DNA of 64,000 bases from Rhizobium oryzihabitans (GTDB lineage Bacteria; Pseudomonadota; Alphaproteobacteria; Rhizobiales; Rhizobiaceae), in contig NZ_CP048635.1 in the NCBI RefSeq assembly GCF_010669145.1, positions 434,001 to 498,000 on the forward strand, read 5' to 3'. This document shows, one piece after another, positions 8,260 through 16,926 of the stretch. How positions within the stretch are numbered: the stretch's first letter is position 1; each line of letters opens with the position of its first letter. The notes beneath the pieces are model-generated. The model saw nothing but the letters and a program-made list of their open reading frames with translations. It did not search any database and was not told the DNA's origin. Position numbers and translations under genes: made by a program.

Positions 8260-9015
8260 TTACGCGGCAAGCGCCGATGCGCTGGCGAAAATGAAGTCCG
8301 ATGCGTCGAGTACGCTTGCATCGACGCCGACGAGTGTGATCGAAACTGACGCGTTGGAGTCAGATTCTACCACCGCATTGCCGTTGAGGTTATACCAGAA
8401 CAGGTCAGCGACCGAGGTCGAGCCCCAACCGGATACATCAAGCTTATCAGTACCATCCTGATAACCATAGGTGCCGGTTGGTCCTGCGGTTACGATATCG
8501 TTACCACCCGAGAACACAAATGTATCAGCGCCGGCAAAACCGGTCAGCGTGTTCGAAGACGCGGTATCCTCGATCACAGTGCCAGTGGCAGCGAAGTAGT
8601 CATAGAAACCGGCCAGCGAGCCGAAGCGCGCAAGCTGGTAAACGGCGAGGTCAAGCAGATCGCGCGCGCCTGCGAGCGAGTAGGAGCCGTCGGGATCGAT
8701 CAGCAGTTCCTGCTGGCTGACGGCGATGCCGCTGGTGGACTGGCTGTAGCCGGTACCCAGAACGATGCTGTCGACTGAACCCGTCAGGTTGCCCTGGGAG
8801 TACTGCAGAGCGCCGCTCATGACGATGCCCTTGCCGCCGTTGCTGCCATCGCCCCAAGCCTCATAGGTGGTATTCGGATCGATGGTGGTCGTGGCGAGAG
8901 AGCTGGTCTGAGCGTCGTAGAACGCACCATAGGTCGAACCGAAACCGCTCGTCCAACCGTTGAGGTAGCCGATCAGGTCGGAGGAAGACTGCGTCAGTTG
9001 AATTGTGGTAGCCAT
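8260..9015 (-). CDS. hasA: HasA-like secreted haemophore with RTX-like C-terminal secretion tail
   Basis: 251 residues from the ATG at 9015, preceded by AAAGGAG. There is no N-terminal signal peptide. Residues 17-26 (YLNGWTSGFG) match the Serratia HasA segment YLGQWASTFG, and residues 66-72 (MSGALQY) align with the stretch ending in its haem ligand Tyr75. The axial His32 position is Gly30 here, with Tyr29 and Tyr33 nearby, and the protein contains no histidine. From about 150 on, a C-terminal part (LTGFAGADTFVFSGGNDIV; DASDFIFASASALAA) resembles RTX type I secretion tails and extends it beyond the 188 residues of classical HasA. Haem binding is inferred from family and context. Confidence 0.75.
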   Translation of the reverse strand: MATTIQLTQSSSDLIGYLNGWTSGFGSTYGAFYDAQTSSLATTTIDPNTTYEAWGDGSNGGKGIVMSGALQYSQGNLTGSVDSIVLGTGYSQSTSGIAVSQQELLIDPDGSYSLAGARDLLDLAVYQLARFGSLAGFYDYFAATGTVIEDTASSNTLTGFAGADTFVFSGGNDIVTAGPTGTYGYQDGTDKLDVSGWGSTSVADLFWYNLNGNAVVESDSNASVSITLVGVDASVLDASDFIFASASALAA

Positions 9016-9074
9016 GAGTGTACTCCTTTGCTGGCCAATAGGGATGCCTTTGTCATGAGACGAAGGCGTTTCAT

Positions 9075-9104
9075 CTCCGGGAGGGGCTGCAACCCAGCCC
9101 GGAG
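9075..9104 (-). terminator. Intercistronic hairpin between hasR and hasA
   Basis: Outer arms CTCCGGG and CCCGGAG enclose an inner GGGCTG/CAGCCC stem. There is no T-run, so it more likely protects or partly terminates the hasR message than ends it fully. It could help set a high ratio of secreted protein to receptor. Confidence 0.4.
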
Positions 9105-9119
9105 AGTTTCTTCCGCGCA

Positions 9120-11897
9120 TCAAAACTTCACGTTCATCGTCGCGATAAAGGTGCGGCCCGGCGCGGTGTAGGCGCTTGTGGCCGGAATATATTTGCGGTC
9201 CGTCAGATTGTTGACGGCGAAACGAAGTGTCGCCTTGTCGTTGAAGGCATAGGAACCATAGAGATCCACCGTCGTGTAGGGATCGGTCACCTCGCGCAGA
9301 TTGCCCTCCGTATCGAGCGTGCGTGACTGTGTCGGCGTGACATGGTTGAGCCGTGCTCCCAGAGAGAGTTTTTCGTCTAAGAAACGCATTCCTCCATCGA
9401 GCGTGAGCTTCACCTTCGGTGCGACGTCGCCTGGCCATGCGACGATTTCGCCGCTTGTCGTGGTCGTGCCATTGGAAAAGACCTGTGTTTTGTCCGGCCA
9501 GTCGGTCTTCAGCAACGTCGCCGAGCCACCCAGCCAAAAGCTCCGCGCATCATAATTGCCCTCGAATTCGAGCCCGCGCATGTAGGTCGTGCCGTCGAGA
9601 TTGACGAAGCTGGTATAGGTACGGTTCGCCACCTGATCCGTGACGAGATAACCGAGAGCGATGTAATCCTTCACCTCACGGCGAAAGGCGGCCATTTTGA
9701 TGCGCACGGAATCGTGGTCCAGCAGCACACCGTCGAAACTCATATTCGCGCCGATTTCATAGGTTGTGGCTTTTTCGGCTCTCAGAAATTGGTTCGGCGC
9801 ATACTCGTAGCCAACGGAATCCCCTGGACGCGCACCGGCGAAAAAAGCCTCAAGAGTTGTTGGCGGACGCAAGCTCTGGGAATAGCTCACATAGGGGCGG
9901 AACCAGTCGAACGGCTTGAATTCTATCGTGGCGGAGGGCAGCCAAGCACTATAGGTACGGTCGATATCCATCTCATAGGCGGGATTTTCGGTGACGGGAT
10001 CGTATCGCGTAGCCGATGGCCCGGTTCCCGGCATACAGCTGGAAGAAACTGTGCTCCAGACCCGGCTAAGAAACCTCGCCTCGGTAATATTGGTGCCGGG
10101 ATTCTGCGGAAGGAAAACAGCGTAATAATATTGAGATGCTGTGTAGTTGTTTCCAATCGGATCACATGCAACGGTGATCGTGCTCAAATACGAAATTTCA
10201 TCGTAATATGTCGACTTGCCCTTCAGACGCGACCAGTCGTACCGTACGCCGCCGCTTATCACTATCCAGTCCGCAGGCTCAAGTTCACCGTTTAAAAACA
10301 GGCTTGCGACATCACGCCGCCCGGGCGGGCTGAAAGCGGTGTAGCTGCTGGCAAAGGCGGGATTGTTCGCGATGGCAGCACTTGTAGCAACCGATGAGGA
10401 AATGTCCCTGAAAGCTTCCGCACCGTAGTTCAGGCTGAGCGCACCGGCCTTCGTATCGAAGCGACTAGTGTTTTCGACACTGCCGCCGAAACTGCGCAGG
10501 CCCATATCAAGGTTCGTTTCAACAGCATATCCTTTGCGCGCCGATCGCAACTCGTGCGTCATATTGTCGTTCAGCCACAGCGACGACTTGAAGTCTATGA
10601 GTTCGCTTTCAGGATCCCAGTCCAGCTTGGCAACAATGCTGTCGTTACGCACGCTCTCCCGGTCTATCTGTTCGGCGGCACCCTGAACGAAGTCATTCTG
10701 CTGGTGCATCCATGACAGCGACGCCTTCACATCACCGAAATCACCTTCCCCCTTGAAAAAACTCGACCAGCCGTCGCGGCCGAGCAGGTCCTTCATCGTC
10801 AATGCGGTGCTTCGCGCCTCGCCTCTGGTGCCGATCCTGTATTCATCCATGATCGTGCGGCTGTAACCGGCAACGAAGGAGAGGGGGCCATCCGGCTCTC
10901 GAACAGCAGCCAGAACCGAACCCTGAAAATCGTAACCATTGGTGCCGCGGGAAACGTTCACCTCTCCGCCGTTGTTTGCACCCTCAGGGATGAGATCGGC
11001 GGCGCTGACGGTTCGAAACTCAACTTTTCCGCCCAGCGAACCGGCATTGCCGGATGTGGCGTTGGTCATTTTTTCCACCTCGACGGCGCGGATGAAGGCC
11101 ACATCCACATAGGCCTGGCCGTTATTGGCAGAATAAATCGAGGCGCCACCGGTGCTGAAACCACGCTGCGCATTCTGTCGCGCCCCGTCGATGGAGACGA
11201 CCACGCGGCCGCTTTCCTGCAAGCCGCGCACATTGGGTGAAACGGTCGGGAAACTGCCGTTGCCTTCACCGGCGTAAACGCCCGATACGCGATTGAAGAC
11301 ATCGCGTGTGTTGCGCACGCCGGCGGACTGTATCGCCTGGCGGCTGACGACGCTGACGCTGGCGGGGGTTTCATAAACCCAGTCGGGCGTCCCCTGATAA
11401 CCGGCACCGGCGATGGAATTGCGTCCCGTCTTGCCGGTCACGGTAATTTCTTCCAGAACGGTCGTGCCTTCCGCCCCGGAAAGGTCTGCGGCGCCCTGCC
11501 CTGTGCCGATGATGACGGTTCTGCCGTTTCCAGCAATCCGGAAATTAACGCCGGTGCCGGCCAGAAGCCGGGACAGCGCCTCCCGCACCGTGAAACTGCC
11601 GGTGACGGCATTGGTGCGCACATTGCCGGCCGATGGTGTGGCAAGCGTGACCTGGAGCCCGGATTGGCGTCCGAAAGCACCCACGACGGAGGACAGCGAC
11701 TGGGCGGGAATGTTAAAGGGCCGCGTTGCACCCTGCTCGCCGCTCGGGCCTTGGCTATTGGCGGCGTTGGGCCCGGTCTGCGCAAAAACCGGCATCGAGA
11801 TTGAAACGACGACTGCCGTCGTCGCCAAAAGCACGGTTCTGCGTGCCCGCTTCCCCGCTTTTTTCCCTGAACCGTTCATACGTATGTGGCAGCGCAT
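9120..11897 (-). CDS. hasR: TonB-dependent haem/haemophore receptor with signalling domain (HasR-like)
   Basis: 925 residues: signal peptide ending near VFAQT (about 40), STN signalling domain at about 60-130 (FNIPAQSLSSVVGAFGRQSGL), a TonB box-like EEITVTG near 150, plug, and a 22-strand barrel ending in aromatic F (FIATMNVKF). The region corresponding to the FRAP/NPNL boxes of haem receptors reads LRPPTTLEAFF and APNQFLRAEKA and lacks the usual intervening histidine. The STN domain fits signalling to the adjacent FecR and ECF sigma factor. The ATG at 11897 is used; an in-frame ATG 18 bases on is possible. Confidence 0.85.
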   Translation of the reverse strand: MRCHIRMNGSGKKAGKRARRTVLLATTAVVVSISMPVFAQTGPNAANSQGPSGEQGATRPFNIPAQSLSSVVGAFGRQSGLQVTLATPSAGNVRTNAVTGSFTVREALSRLLAGTGVNFRIAGNGRTVIIGTGQGAADLSGAEGTTVLEEITVTGKTGRNSIAGAGYQGTPDWVYETPASVSVVSRQAIQSAGVRNTRDVFNRVSGVYAGEGNGSFPTVSPNVRGLQESGRVVVSIDGARQNAQRGFSTGGASIYSANNGQAYVDVAFIRAVEVEKMTNATSGNAGSLGGKVEFRTVSAADLIPEGANNGGEVNVSRGTNGYDFQGSVLAAVREPDGPLSFVAGYSRTIMDEYRIGTRGEARSTALTMKDLLGRDGWSSFFKGEGDFGDVKASLSWMHQQNDFVQGAAEQIDRESVRNDSIVAKLDWDPESELIDFKSSLWLNDNMTHELRSARKGYAVETNLDMGLRSFGGSVENTSRFDTKAGALSLNYGAEAFRDISSSVATSAAIANNPAFASSYTAFSPPGRRDVASLFLNGELEPADWIVISGGVRYDWSRLKGKSTYYDEISYLSTITVACDPIGNNYTASQYYYAVFLPQNPGTNITEARFLSRVWSTVSSSCMPGTGPSATRYDPVTENPAYEMDIDRTYSAWLPSATIEFKPFDWFRPYVSYSQSLRPPTTLEAFFAGARPGDSVGYEYAPNQFLRAEKATTYEIGANMSFDGVLLDHDSVRIKMAAFRREVKDYIALGYLVTDQVANRTYTSFVNLDGTTYMRGLEFEGNYDARSFWLGGSATLLKTDWPDKTQVFSNGTTTTSGEIVAWPGDVAPKVKLTLDGGMRFLDEKLSLGARLNHVTPTQSRTLDTEGNLREVTDPYTTVDLYGSYAFNDKATLRFAVNNLTDRKYIPATSAYTAPGRTFIATMNVKF

Positions 11898-11962
11898 ATT
11901 GCTTTCGTCTTCCTGTCTTTCTCTCCGGAAATATCTTGACCGGATTACTCAACAAAAAGACG

Positions 11963-11976
11963 ATTGCCGCGGCAAT
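11963..11976. promoter_or_regulatory. Perfect 14-bp dyad upstream of the receptor gene
   Basis: ATTGCCGCGGCAAT is self-complementary and lies 66 bases upstream of the receptor start in an AT-rich 149-base spacer that probably holds the sigma-dependent promoter. On the plus strand it is followed by a T-run, but there is no plus-strand gene to terminate. Confidence 0.35.
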
Positions 11977-12046
11977 TTTTTTCAGGCTTTCGGGAGAAAT
12001 TTTATAAATTACTGAAAATAAATATGATTTTTTGTATCCAACTGTT

Positions 12047-13042
12047 TCAGAAACGGGTGATGATGCGGGCGCTGCCGCCAATCGCATGCACCTTGCCGTT
12101 ATAAGGTTCCACCAAGGCTTCCAGCGCGCGGTCCGGATCGCGAAGATCGTAAAAACCCGTCACCCGCTGCTCAGCCAGCCTCTTGTCCGCCATCGTCAGC
12201 CATGCCGGATGATAGCGCTGTATCTGCTCCACGACCGAGCCGATCGTCGCATCAACCACATAGAGCTCGCCGTTACGCCAGCCGCCAATATCCTCCACGG
12301 ACACGTTTTCCTTTCGGATCGCGCCGGAGGCGTCGACAATCAACATCTCGCCCGGAACAAGTCGCGTTGACGCCGCATTGCGGAAGGAGGCTTCCACGGA
12401 ACCATGCGCAAGCGCGACCTGTGTTACGCCATCGGTCAGATCGACATCGAAAGCAGTGCCCAGCACCTCAACGGTGACGTTTTTCGCCTCCACCACAAAG
12501 GATCGCGCGCTGTCCGGCACGACATCAAAAAAGGCCTCGCCCTTCAGCACCTTCACGTTGCGGCGGCCATCGGTGAAATCGGTGGAAAGGGCGCTCGCAG
12601 CGGCAAGCTGCACCCGGCTGCCGTCTTCGAGGGTTATGGTGCGGCTTTCGGCGGTGCTGGTCTGATAATCGGCCTCGATGCGGATGAAGAACGCGGGCAC
12701 GAACAGCACCGCAAGACAGAGTGACGCCGCAGCCATCGCCATGCCGGCATAATGGCGAACGGACAAGCGCCGCCGCGATACCGGTTTTTCGGCCTTGGCC
12801 GGCAGATGTGGTGCGTCTTCCCAGAGGTTCTTGAGAGCCGGTTCGACCAGGCCGAGGTTGCGCCAGGTCTTGCACGTCCGCTCCCAGGCAAGCCTGTTTG
12901 CCGGCGATGCGGCGAGCCATCGATCGAATTCGGCCTTCAGCCGCGGCTCTGCCGATCCCGCATGCAGGCGCAGAAGCCAGTCGGCCGCCTCTTCCGCCTT
13001 CCCGGTCGGCAATTCTATTTTCTTATCTGGATCAATGGTCAT
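12047..13042 (-). CDS. FecR-family anti-sigma regulator (HasS-like)
   Basis: 331 residues from the ATG at 13042; a TTG 24 bases upstream is possible. The cytoplasmic N-terminus (EEAADWLLRLHAG, FDRWLAASPANRLAWE) is the DUF4880 sigma-binding region, followed by one membrane segment near 100-122 (HYAGMAMAAASLCLAVLFVPAFF) and a periplasmic FecR domain (DGSRVQLAAASALSTDF, LKGEAFFDVVPDSARSFVVEA) ending in an STN-like fold. It should hold the ECF sigma factor until the loaded receptor signals. It lies between the sigma and receptor genes as in fec and has systems. Confidence 0.9.
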   Translation of the reverse strand: MTIDPDKKIELPTGKAEEAADWLLRLHAGSAEPRLKAEFDRWLAASPANRLAWERTCKTWRNLGLVEPALKNLWEDAPHLPAKAEKPVSRRRLSVRHYAGMAMAAASLCLAVLFVPAFFIRIEADYQTSTAESRTITLEDGSRVQLAAASALSTDFTDGRRNVKVLKGEAFFDVVPDSARSFVVEAKNVTVEVLGTAFDVDLTDGVTQVALAHGSVEASFRNAASTRLVPGEMLIVDASGAIRKENVSVEDIGGWRNGELYVVDATIGSVVEQIQRYHPAWLTMADKRLAEQRVTGFYDLRDPDRALEALVEPYNGKVHAIGGSARIITRF

Positions 13043-13153
13043 TGAACCGGGCCAGTTCCTTTGCAAGGCGCAATAGCCGCCTCGTCTTCCGCGTTGCTAT
13101 ATAGACGTTTGACGAAAAGATTTTTTTCACGAGATGGGGCAATCAGGGGTTTT

Positions 13154-13654
13154 TCACTTCATTTCTTTGGTAATCGCGGCAATGCTACCCTTGATCAGAC
13201 GATGAGCGCTGGCCACGGACACGCCGAGGTGACGGGCGATCTCTTCCATATTGTAACCACCGAATCTGTGCATTTCCAACGCCACGCGCGCCTGCACCGG
13301 CAGGGCCGCCAAAATAGTCTGCATCTGCCGGACTTCATCGCAGAAGAGCGCATGCTCCTCCGGCGTGCCATGATCCTGCGGCACGCCCCAGAAGGGGGTG
13401 TCATCCGGTCGCTCCCGCAGGTCTTGCCGATTGCGCCGGCGATTGTCGAGAGCAAGATTGCGAACGATGCGGAAAAGATAGGATTTGAGGTTGGAAGGAT
13501 TGCCGGAGGCTTCGGGAACGAATTTCAGGAATGCTTCCTGAACCACGTCTTCCGCATCCGCCCGCGACCCCAAAATCAGGGTGGCGTATTTGATCAGGTC
13601 GACCCTATGCGCGACGTAAGCGTTATAACGCTTGTCATCTTCCCGTATGCCCAT
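13154..13654 (-). CDS. ECF sigma factor, FecI/HasI type
   Basis: 166 residues. Region 2 (LGSRADAEDVVQEAFLKF at about 28-45) and region 4 helix-turn-helix (NMEEIARHLGVSVASAHRLIKG near 135-155) are clear. It should direct RNA polymerase to the receptor operon promoter when haem or haemophore is bound outside. It is the first gene of the six-gene minus-strand locus, with an IRO-type operator 113 bases upstream, so iron limitation probably gates the whole cascade. Confidence 0.9.
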   Translation of the reverse strand: MGIREDDKRYNAYVAHRVDLIKYATLILGSRADAEDVVQEAFLKFVPEASGNPSNLKSYLFRIVRNLALDNRRRNRQDLRERPDDTPFWGVPQDHGTPEEHALFCDEVRQMQTILAALPVQARVALEMHRFGGYNMEEIARHLGVSVASAHRLIKGSIAAITKEMK

Positions 13655-13766
13655 GTCTCAACCGAGAGAAATCTGGAGGATCAACGACACTGCCAGCCCC
13701 AAAATGACAACGCAGTTTTCCGCTCAAACCTCTAGCATTCAAACTGCGGACCGAACAGATATTTCA

Positions 13767-13781
13767 TGACTATAATTATCA
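13767..13781. promoter_or_regulatory. IRO box (TGA-N9-TCA), candidate RirA site
   Basis: TGACTATAATTATCA fits the rhizobial iron-responsive operator TGA-N9-TCA recognised by the Rrf2-type repressor RirA. It lies in the 226-base gap upstream of the sigma gene and downstream of the ATPase gene, so it most likely controls the haem locus. Confidence 0.55.
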
Positions 13782-13880
13782 AGAATTTGTGCGAGCACCG
13801 CTCGCGCCACAGCCAGCGCACGATGCGCCCGAGGCTTTGGAAATCAGACCCGACAGCGGATGCGGCCGGGTCCTCATCCG

Positions 13881-14633
13881 TCAGATAGCCCCGTCTACGA
13901 TGACCATCGGCCTGCCCTGCGAACAGGGTTCGATACGCGCATCGATGCGATAAATATCGCGCAGCATCGCCGAGGTAATCACCGCCTCGGTGCTGCCGCT
14001 CACCACCATTTCGCCGCGGGCGATTACCATTGTATTCTCGCAATAACGAAGTGCGTGATTGAGATCGTGCAGGGCGATCAGCACGATCATGCCGGTCTTC
14101 TGGGCAAGATCGGTGACGAAGCCCAGAACCTCGATCTGCCGGTGAAGATCGAGCGCGGATGTCGGCTCGTCCATCAACAGCACCTCCGGCTTGCGCGCCA
14201 GCGCTTGCGCCAGCGACACCAGCTGTCGCTGGCCACCTGACAGTTCGCCAAGGCCGCGAAAGGCGAGATCGTGGATTTTCAGCGCCTTGAGAATGGCGTC
14301 GATCTCGAACAGCTCGTCGTCATGAACACGCCAGCCGCCGCCCTGCTTGGCGGAAAGCAGCACGGATTCATAAACCGTCAGCACGGCATTGGCGCCGGTA
14401 TCCTGCGGCATGTAGCAGATAGCGCGCTTACCGCGCGCCGTATCGGAGAGTTCGACCAGTCCGGGACCCGAAATCAGGCTGGCGATGCGCTTGAAAAGCG
14501 TCGACTTGCCGGCGGCGTTCGGGCCGATGACCGCCGTCACGCTGCCGCTTTCCAGCGTATCAATGCCGACCTTGGAGAGAACGGTGGTGCGCCCATAGGC
14601 GGCGCCGACATCCTTCAGTGCGAGCGCTACCAT
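13881..14633 (-). CDS. Iron-complex ABC importer ATPase (FepC/FhuC type)
   Basis: 250 residues with Walker A GPNAAGKST near 37, signature LSGGQRQLVSLAQAL near 135, Walker [13 protein letters not shown] near 157 and the H-loop ALHDLNHAL. Starts at 14633, overlapping the permease stop by 7 bases. It energises the FecCD-type permease encoded upstream. The Walker A has AA in place of the more common GS. Confidence 0.92.
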   Translation of the reverse strand: MVALALKDVGAAYGRTTVLSKVGIDTLESGSVTAVIGPNAAGKSTLFKRIASLISGPGLVELSDTARGKRAICYMPQDTGANAVLTVYESVLLSAKQGGGWRVHDDELFEIDAILKALKIHDLAFRGLGELSGGQRQLVSLAQALARKPEVLLMDEPTSALDLHRQIEVLGFVTDLAQKTGMIVLIALHDLNHALRYCENTMVIARGEMVVSGSTEAVITSAMLRDIYRIDARIEPCSQGRPMVIVDGAI

Positions 14634-15694
14634 GCGCGTCTCCTGTTGCCGAAAATAAGCGCGAAAAAGAACGGTACGCCGACAAGCGCCGTGATGACCC
14701 CGATCGGCAGAATTGCACCGGGAATGAGGATTTTGCTGATGACCGAGGTGGCCGACAGAAGCAGCGCGCCACAGATCACCGAGCCGGGCAGGAAGAAGCG
14801 CTGATCCTCGCCCACCACCATGCGGGCGATGTGCGGACCGACCAGCCCGACGAAACCGATTGTGCCGACAAAGGAGACCGGAATGGCCGCCAGAAGGCTG
14901 ACCGTCAGCATGGTCGTCAACCGCAGCCGCCGGACATTGATGCCCATGCTCGCCGCCTTGTCGTCGCCCAGCCGGAGTGCGGTCAGCGCCCAGGCATTGC
15001 GCATGAACATCGGCACGGTGATGACGAGAATGGCAGCAGTAATATAGACCTTTTCCCACGTCGCCTTCGTCAGGCTGCCCATGGTCCAGAACACGACGGC
15101 GGCCAGCGCCTGTTCGGAGGCCAGATACTCCAGCAGCGACAGGGCCGCATTAAAGGTGAAAACCAGCGCGATGCCGAGGAGAACGATTGTCTCCACGGTC
15201 ACGCCGCGCATCGTCGAGGCGAAATGGATGAAGAGAGCCGCGACCATGGCCATGATGAAGGCGTTGATCGGCACCATGTAATGCACGGCGCCTGGAAAAA
15301 TCGCCACGCCGCCGACAAGGGCCAGTGCGGCACCGAAACTTGCAGCCGCCGAAATGCCAAGCGTGAAAGGGCTCGCAAGCGGGTTGGACAGGATGGTCTG
15401 CATCTGCGCGCCCGCAACCGACAGGGATGCACCAACGGTGACCGCCATAAGCGCGATGGGCATGCGGATATCCCAGATCACCACCCGAAGCTGGTTTGCG
15501 GCAGCAGCCGGATCGGCAATGGTCGCCAGAACTTCGGAGATCGTATAGCGCGCCGGGCCGAGCGCCATGTCGGCGGCCATGCTGAAACACAGGGCGATAA
15601 AAAGCCCGAACAGAATGACGATCCTTCGAGCGGCAAGGGCGCGATATTGATCGCGCCCGCTCACGCCAATGGCGTCTTCATTCAACGAAGTCAT
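14627..15694 (-). CDS. Iron-complex ABC importer permease (FecCD family)
   Basis: 355 residues with about ten hydrophobic helices and FecCD signatures: RMPIALMAVTVGASLSVAGAQMQTILSNPLASPFTLGIS at about 77-115 and the late conserved FVGTIGFVGLVGPHIAR and ILPIGVITALVGVPFFF. Start overlaps the stop of the binding-protein gene (ATGA). It forms the membrane channel for a siderophore or haem-type substrate delivered by one or both binding proteins upstream. Confidence 0.92.
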   Translation of the reverse strand: MTSLNEDAIGVSGRDQYRALAARRIVILFGLFIALCFSMAADMALGPARYTISEVLATIADPAAAANQLRVVIWDIRMPIALMAVTVGASLSVAGAQMQTILSNPLASPFTLGISAAASFGAALALVGGVAIFPGAVHYMVPINAFIMAMVAALFIHFASTMRGVTVETIVLLGIALVFTFNAALSLLEYLASEQALAAVVFWTMGSLTKATWEKVYITAAILVITVPMFMRNAWALTALRLGDDKAASMGINVRRLRLTTMLTVSLLAAIPVSFVGTIGFVGLVGPHIARMVVGEDQRFFLPGSVICGALLLSATSVISKILIPGAILPIGVITALVGVPFFFALIFGNRRRAW

Positions 15695-16830
15695 TCAGTC
15701 GTACCTTTTTCGAGGGAGGCGAAATAGCCCGGCTTATAGGTCACGGGGAGGAATTTCCGGTAAAATTCCTCAAAGTTCTTTTCCGGATCGAGATCGGCAA
15801 AAAGATCGGGATGGAACCACTTGGCGAATTGCTGGATCGGCAGGAACTCATAGGGAGCACCGTAGAACTGGTGCCAGACGGCGTGGACATTGCCCTGCTT
15901 GACAGCCTTCAATTCCGGAAACGGCGTACGCTTCATGAGACCGGCGAGCCGTTCGCGCGAGAGCGCCATGTCTGCGCCAAGCCCAAGGGGAACGAACTGG
16001 TTGATGTCGGATTCCGCCGCCCAGTTCGAGCCGGTGACGATGATGTGGTCCGGATCGGCAACGACGAGCTGCTCTGGATTGAGATCGCCAAAGGTCGTCT
16101 TGATGATACCGTCAGCAATATTGTGGCCGCCAGCCAGATCAACCATCGCACCAAAATTGGCCGGTCCAAAGGTGCGGCAGCAATTGTTCTCGCCGGAAAT
16201 GCCGGGCGAGCGCTCGATGAAGACGTTCGGACGCTTCAGGTCTCTGGCGCTGGCAATCCGGTCTGTCACGCGGGCGATTTCCGCGCGGCGATAGGCAATG
16301 AATTCCCTGGCGCGCTCTTCAGCACCAAACAGTTTTCCGAGAATTTCAATCGAAGCTTCGCTGTTCCTGTCGGGATCGATGCGGAAATCGAGATAGACGA
16401 TCTTGATGCCGGCGGCGGCAGCCTTCTCTTCGAAGCCGCTTTCCTTGGCGGTTTTTTCTGTTTCCAGATTGAGGGTAATGACATCAGGCGAAAGGGTGAT
16501 CGCCGTTTCCAGGCTGAAGTCGCCCTGCGGCAGATAACCGAAACGCGGCAGTTTTTCGATCTGCGGAAAACGTTTCACATAGGCCGTGTAGCTGTCGGGG
16601 TCTTTCTTGAGAAGATCATCACGCCAGCCGACGATGTTGTCGAAAGTCTGGTCGCCCTTGAGCGTCGCGATAACATGAATCTGGCGTGCCTCGCCGACGA
16701 GGACACGCTTGGCCGGCAGATCCAGCTCGACCTTGCGTCCGGTGACGTCGGTGATCTCCGCTGCCAAAGCGGGCATAGCGAGAAGAGAGAAAGCCAGCAC
16801 CGCAAGATGCCTGAGAGCGTTGAGCCGCAT
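15691..16830 (-). CDS. Iron-complex ABC substrate-binding protein (copy 2)
   Basis: 379 residues with a signal peptide (cleavage near ALAAEIT) and a TroA/FecB-like fold: ITDVTGRKVELDLPAKRVLVGEARQIH at the start and NPEQLVVADPDHIIVTG in the second lobe. It is clearly homologous along its length to the product of 16927-18060, including VGWRDDLLK and a paired cysteine (NNCCRTFG). It overlaps the permease by 4 bases. Tandem binding proteins feeding one permease usually widen substrate range. The ligand is not known. Confidence 0.88.
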   Translation of the reverse strand: MRLNALRHLAVLAFSLLAMPALAAEITDVTGRKVELDLPAKRVLVGEARQIHVIATLKGDQTFDNIVGWRDDLLKKDPDSYTAYVKRFPQIEKLPRFGYLPQGDFSLETAITLSPDVITLNLETEKTAKESGFEEKAAAAGIKIVYLDFRIDPDRNSEASIEILGKLFGAEERAREFIAYRRAEIARVTDRIASARDLKRPNVFIERSPGISGENNCCRTFGPANFGAMVDLAGGHNIADGIIKTTFGDLNPEQLVVADPDHIIVTGSNWAAESDINQFVPLGLGADMALSRERLAGLMKRTPFPELKAVKQGNVHAVWHQFYGAPYEFLPIQQFAKWFHPDLFADLDPEKNFEEFYRKFLPVTYKPGYFASLEKGTTE

Positions 16831-16861
16831 GAGAAGTCCTCATTGAGTTCCAAAAGCAAAT

Positions 16862-16889
16862 GATGAAGCCGCATGGCTGCGGCTTCATC
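16862..16889 (-). terminator. 11-bp hairpin between the two binding-protein genes
   Basis: Arms GATGAAGCCGC and GCGGCTTCATC with a 6-base loop; on the minus strand a short T-rich stretch follows. It would partly end transcription after the upstream binding-protein gene, giving it higher expression than the transporter genes. Confidence 0.55.
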
Positions 16890-16926
16890 CATGGATCAGA
16901 CGGCGCTCCTCTTCACCGTCCCTGTC

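Noticed and set aside
8260..9537. A longer version of the HasA-like protein starting near 9537
   Set aside because: The extra N-terminal part overlaps the receptor gene on the same strand in another frame and lacks family similarity; the ATG at 9015 has a strong ribosome site.
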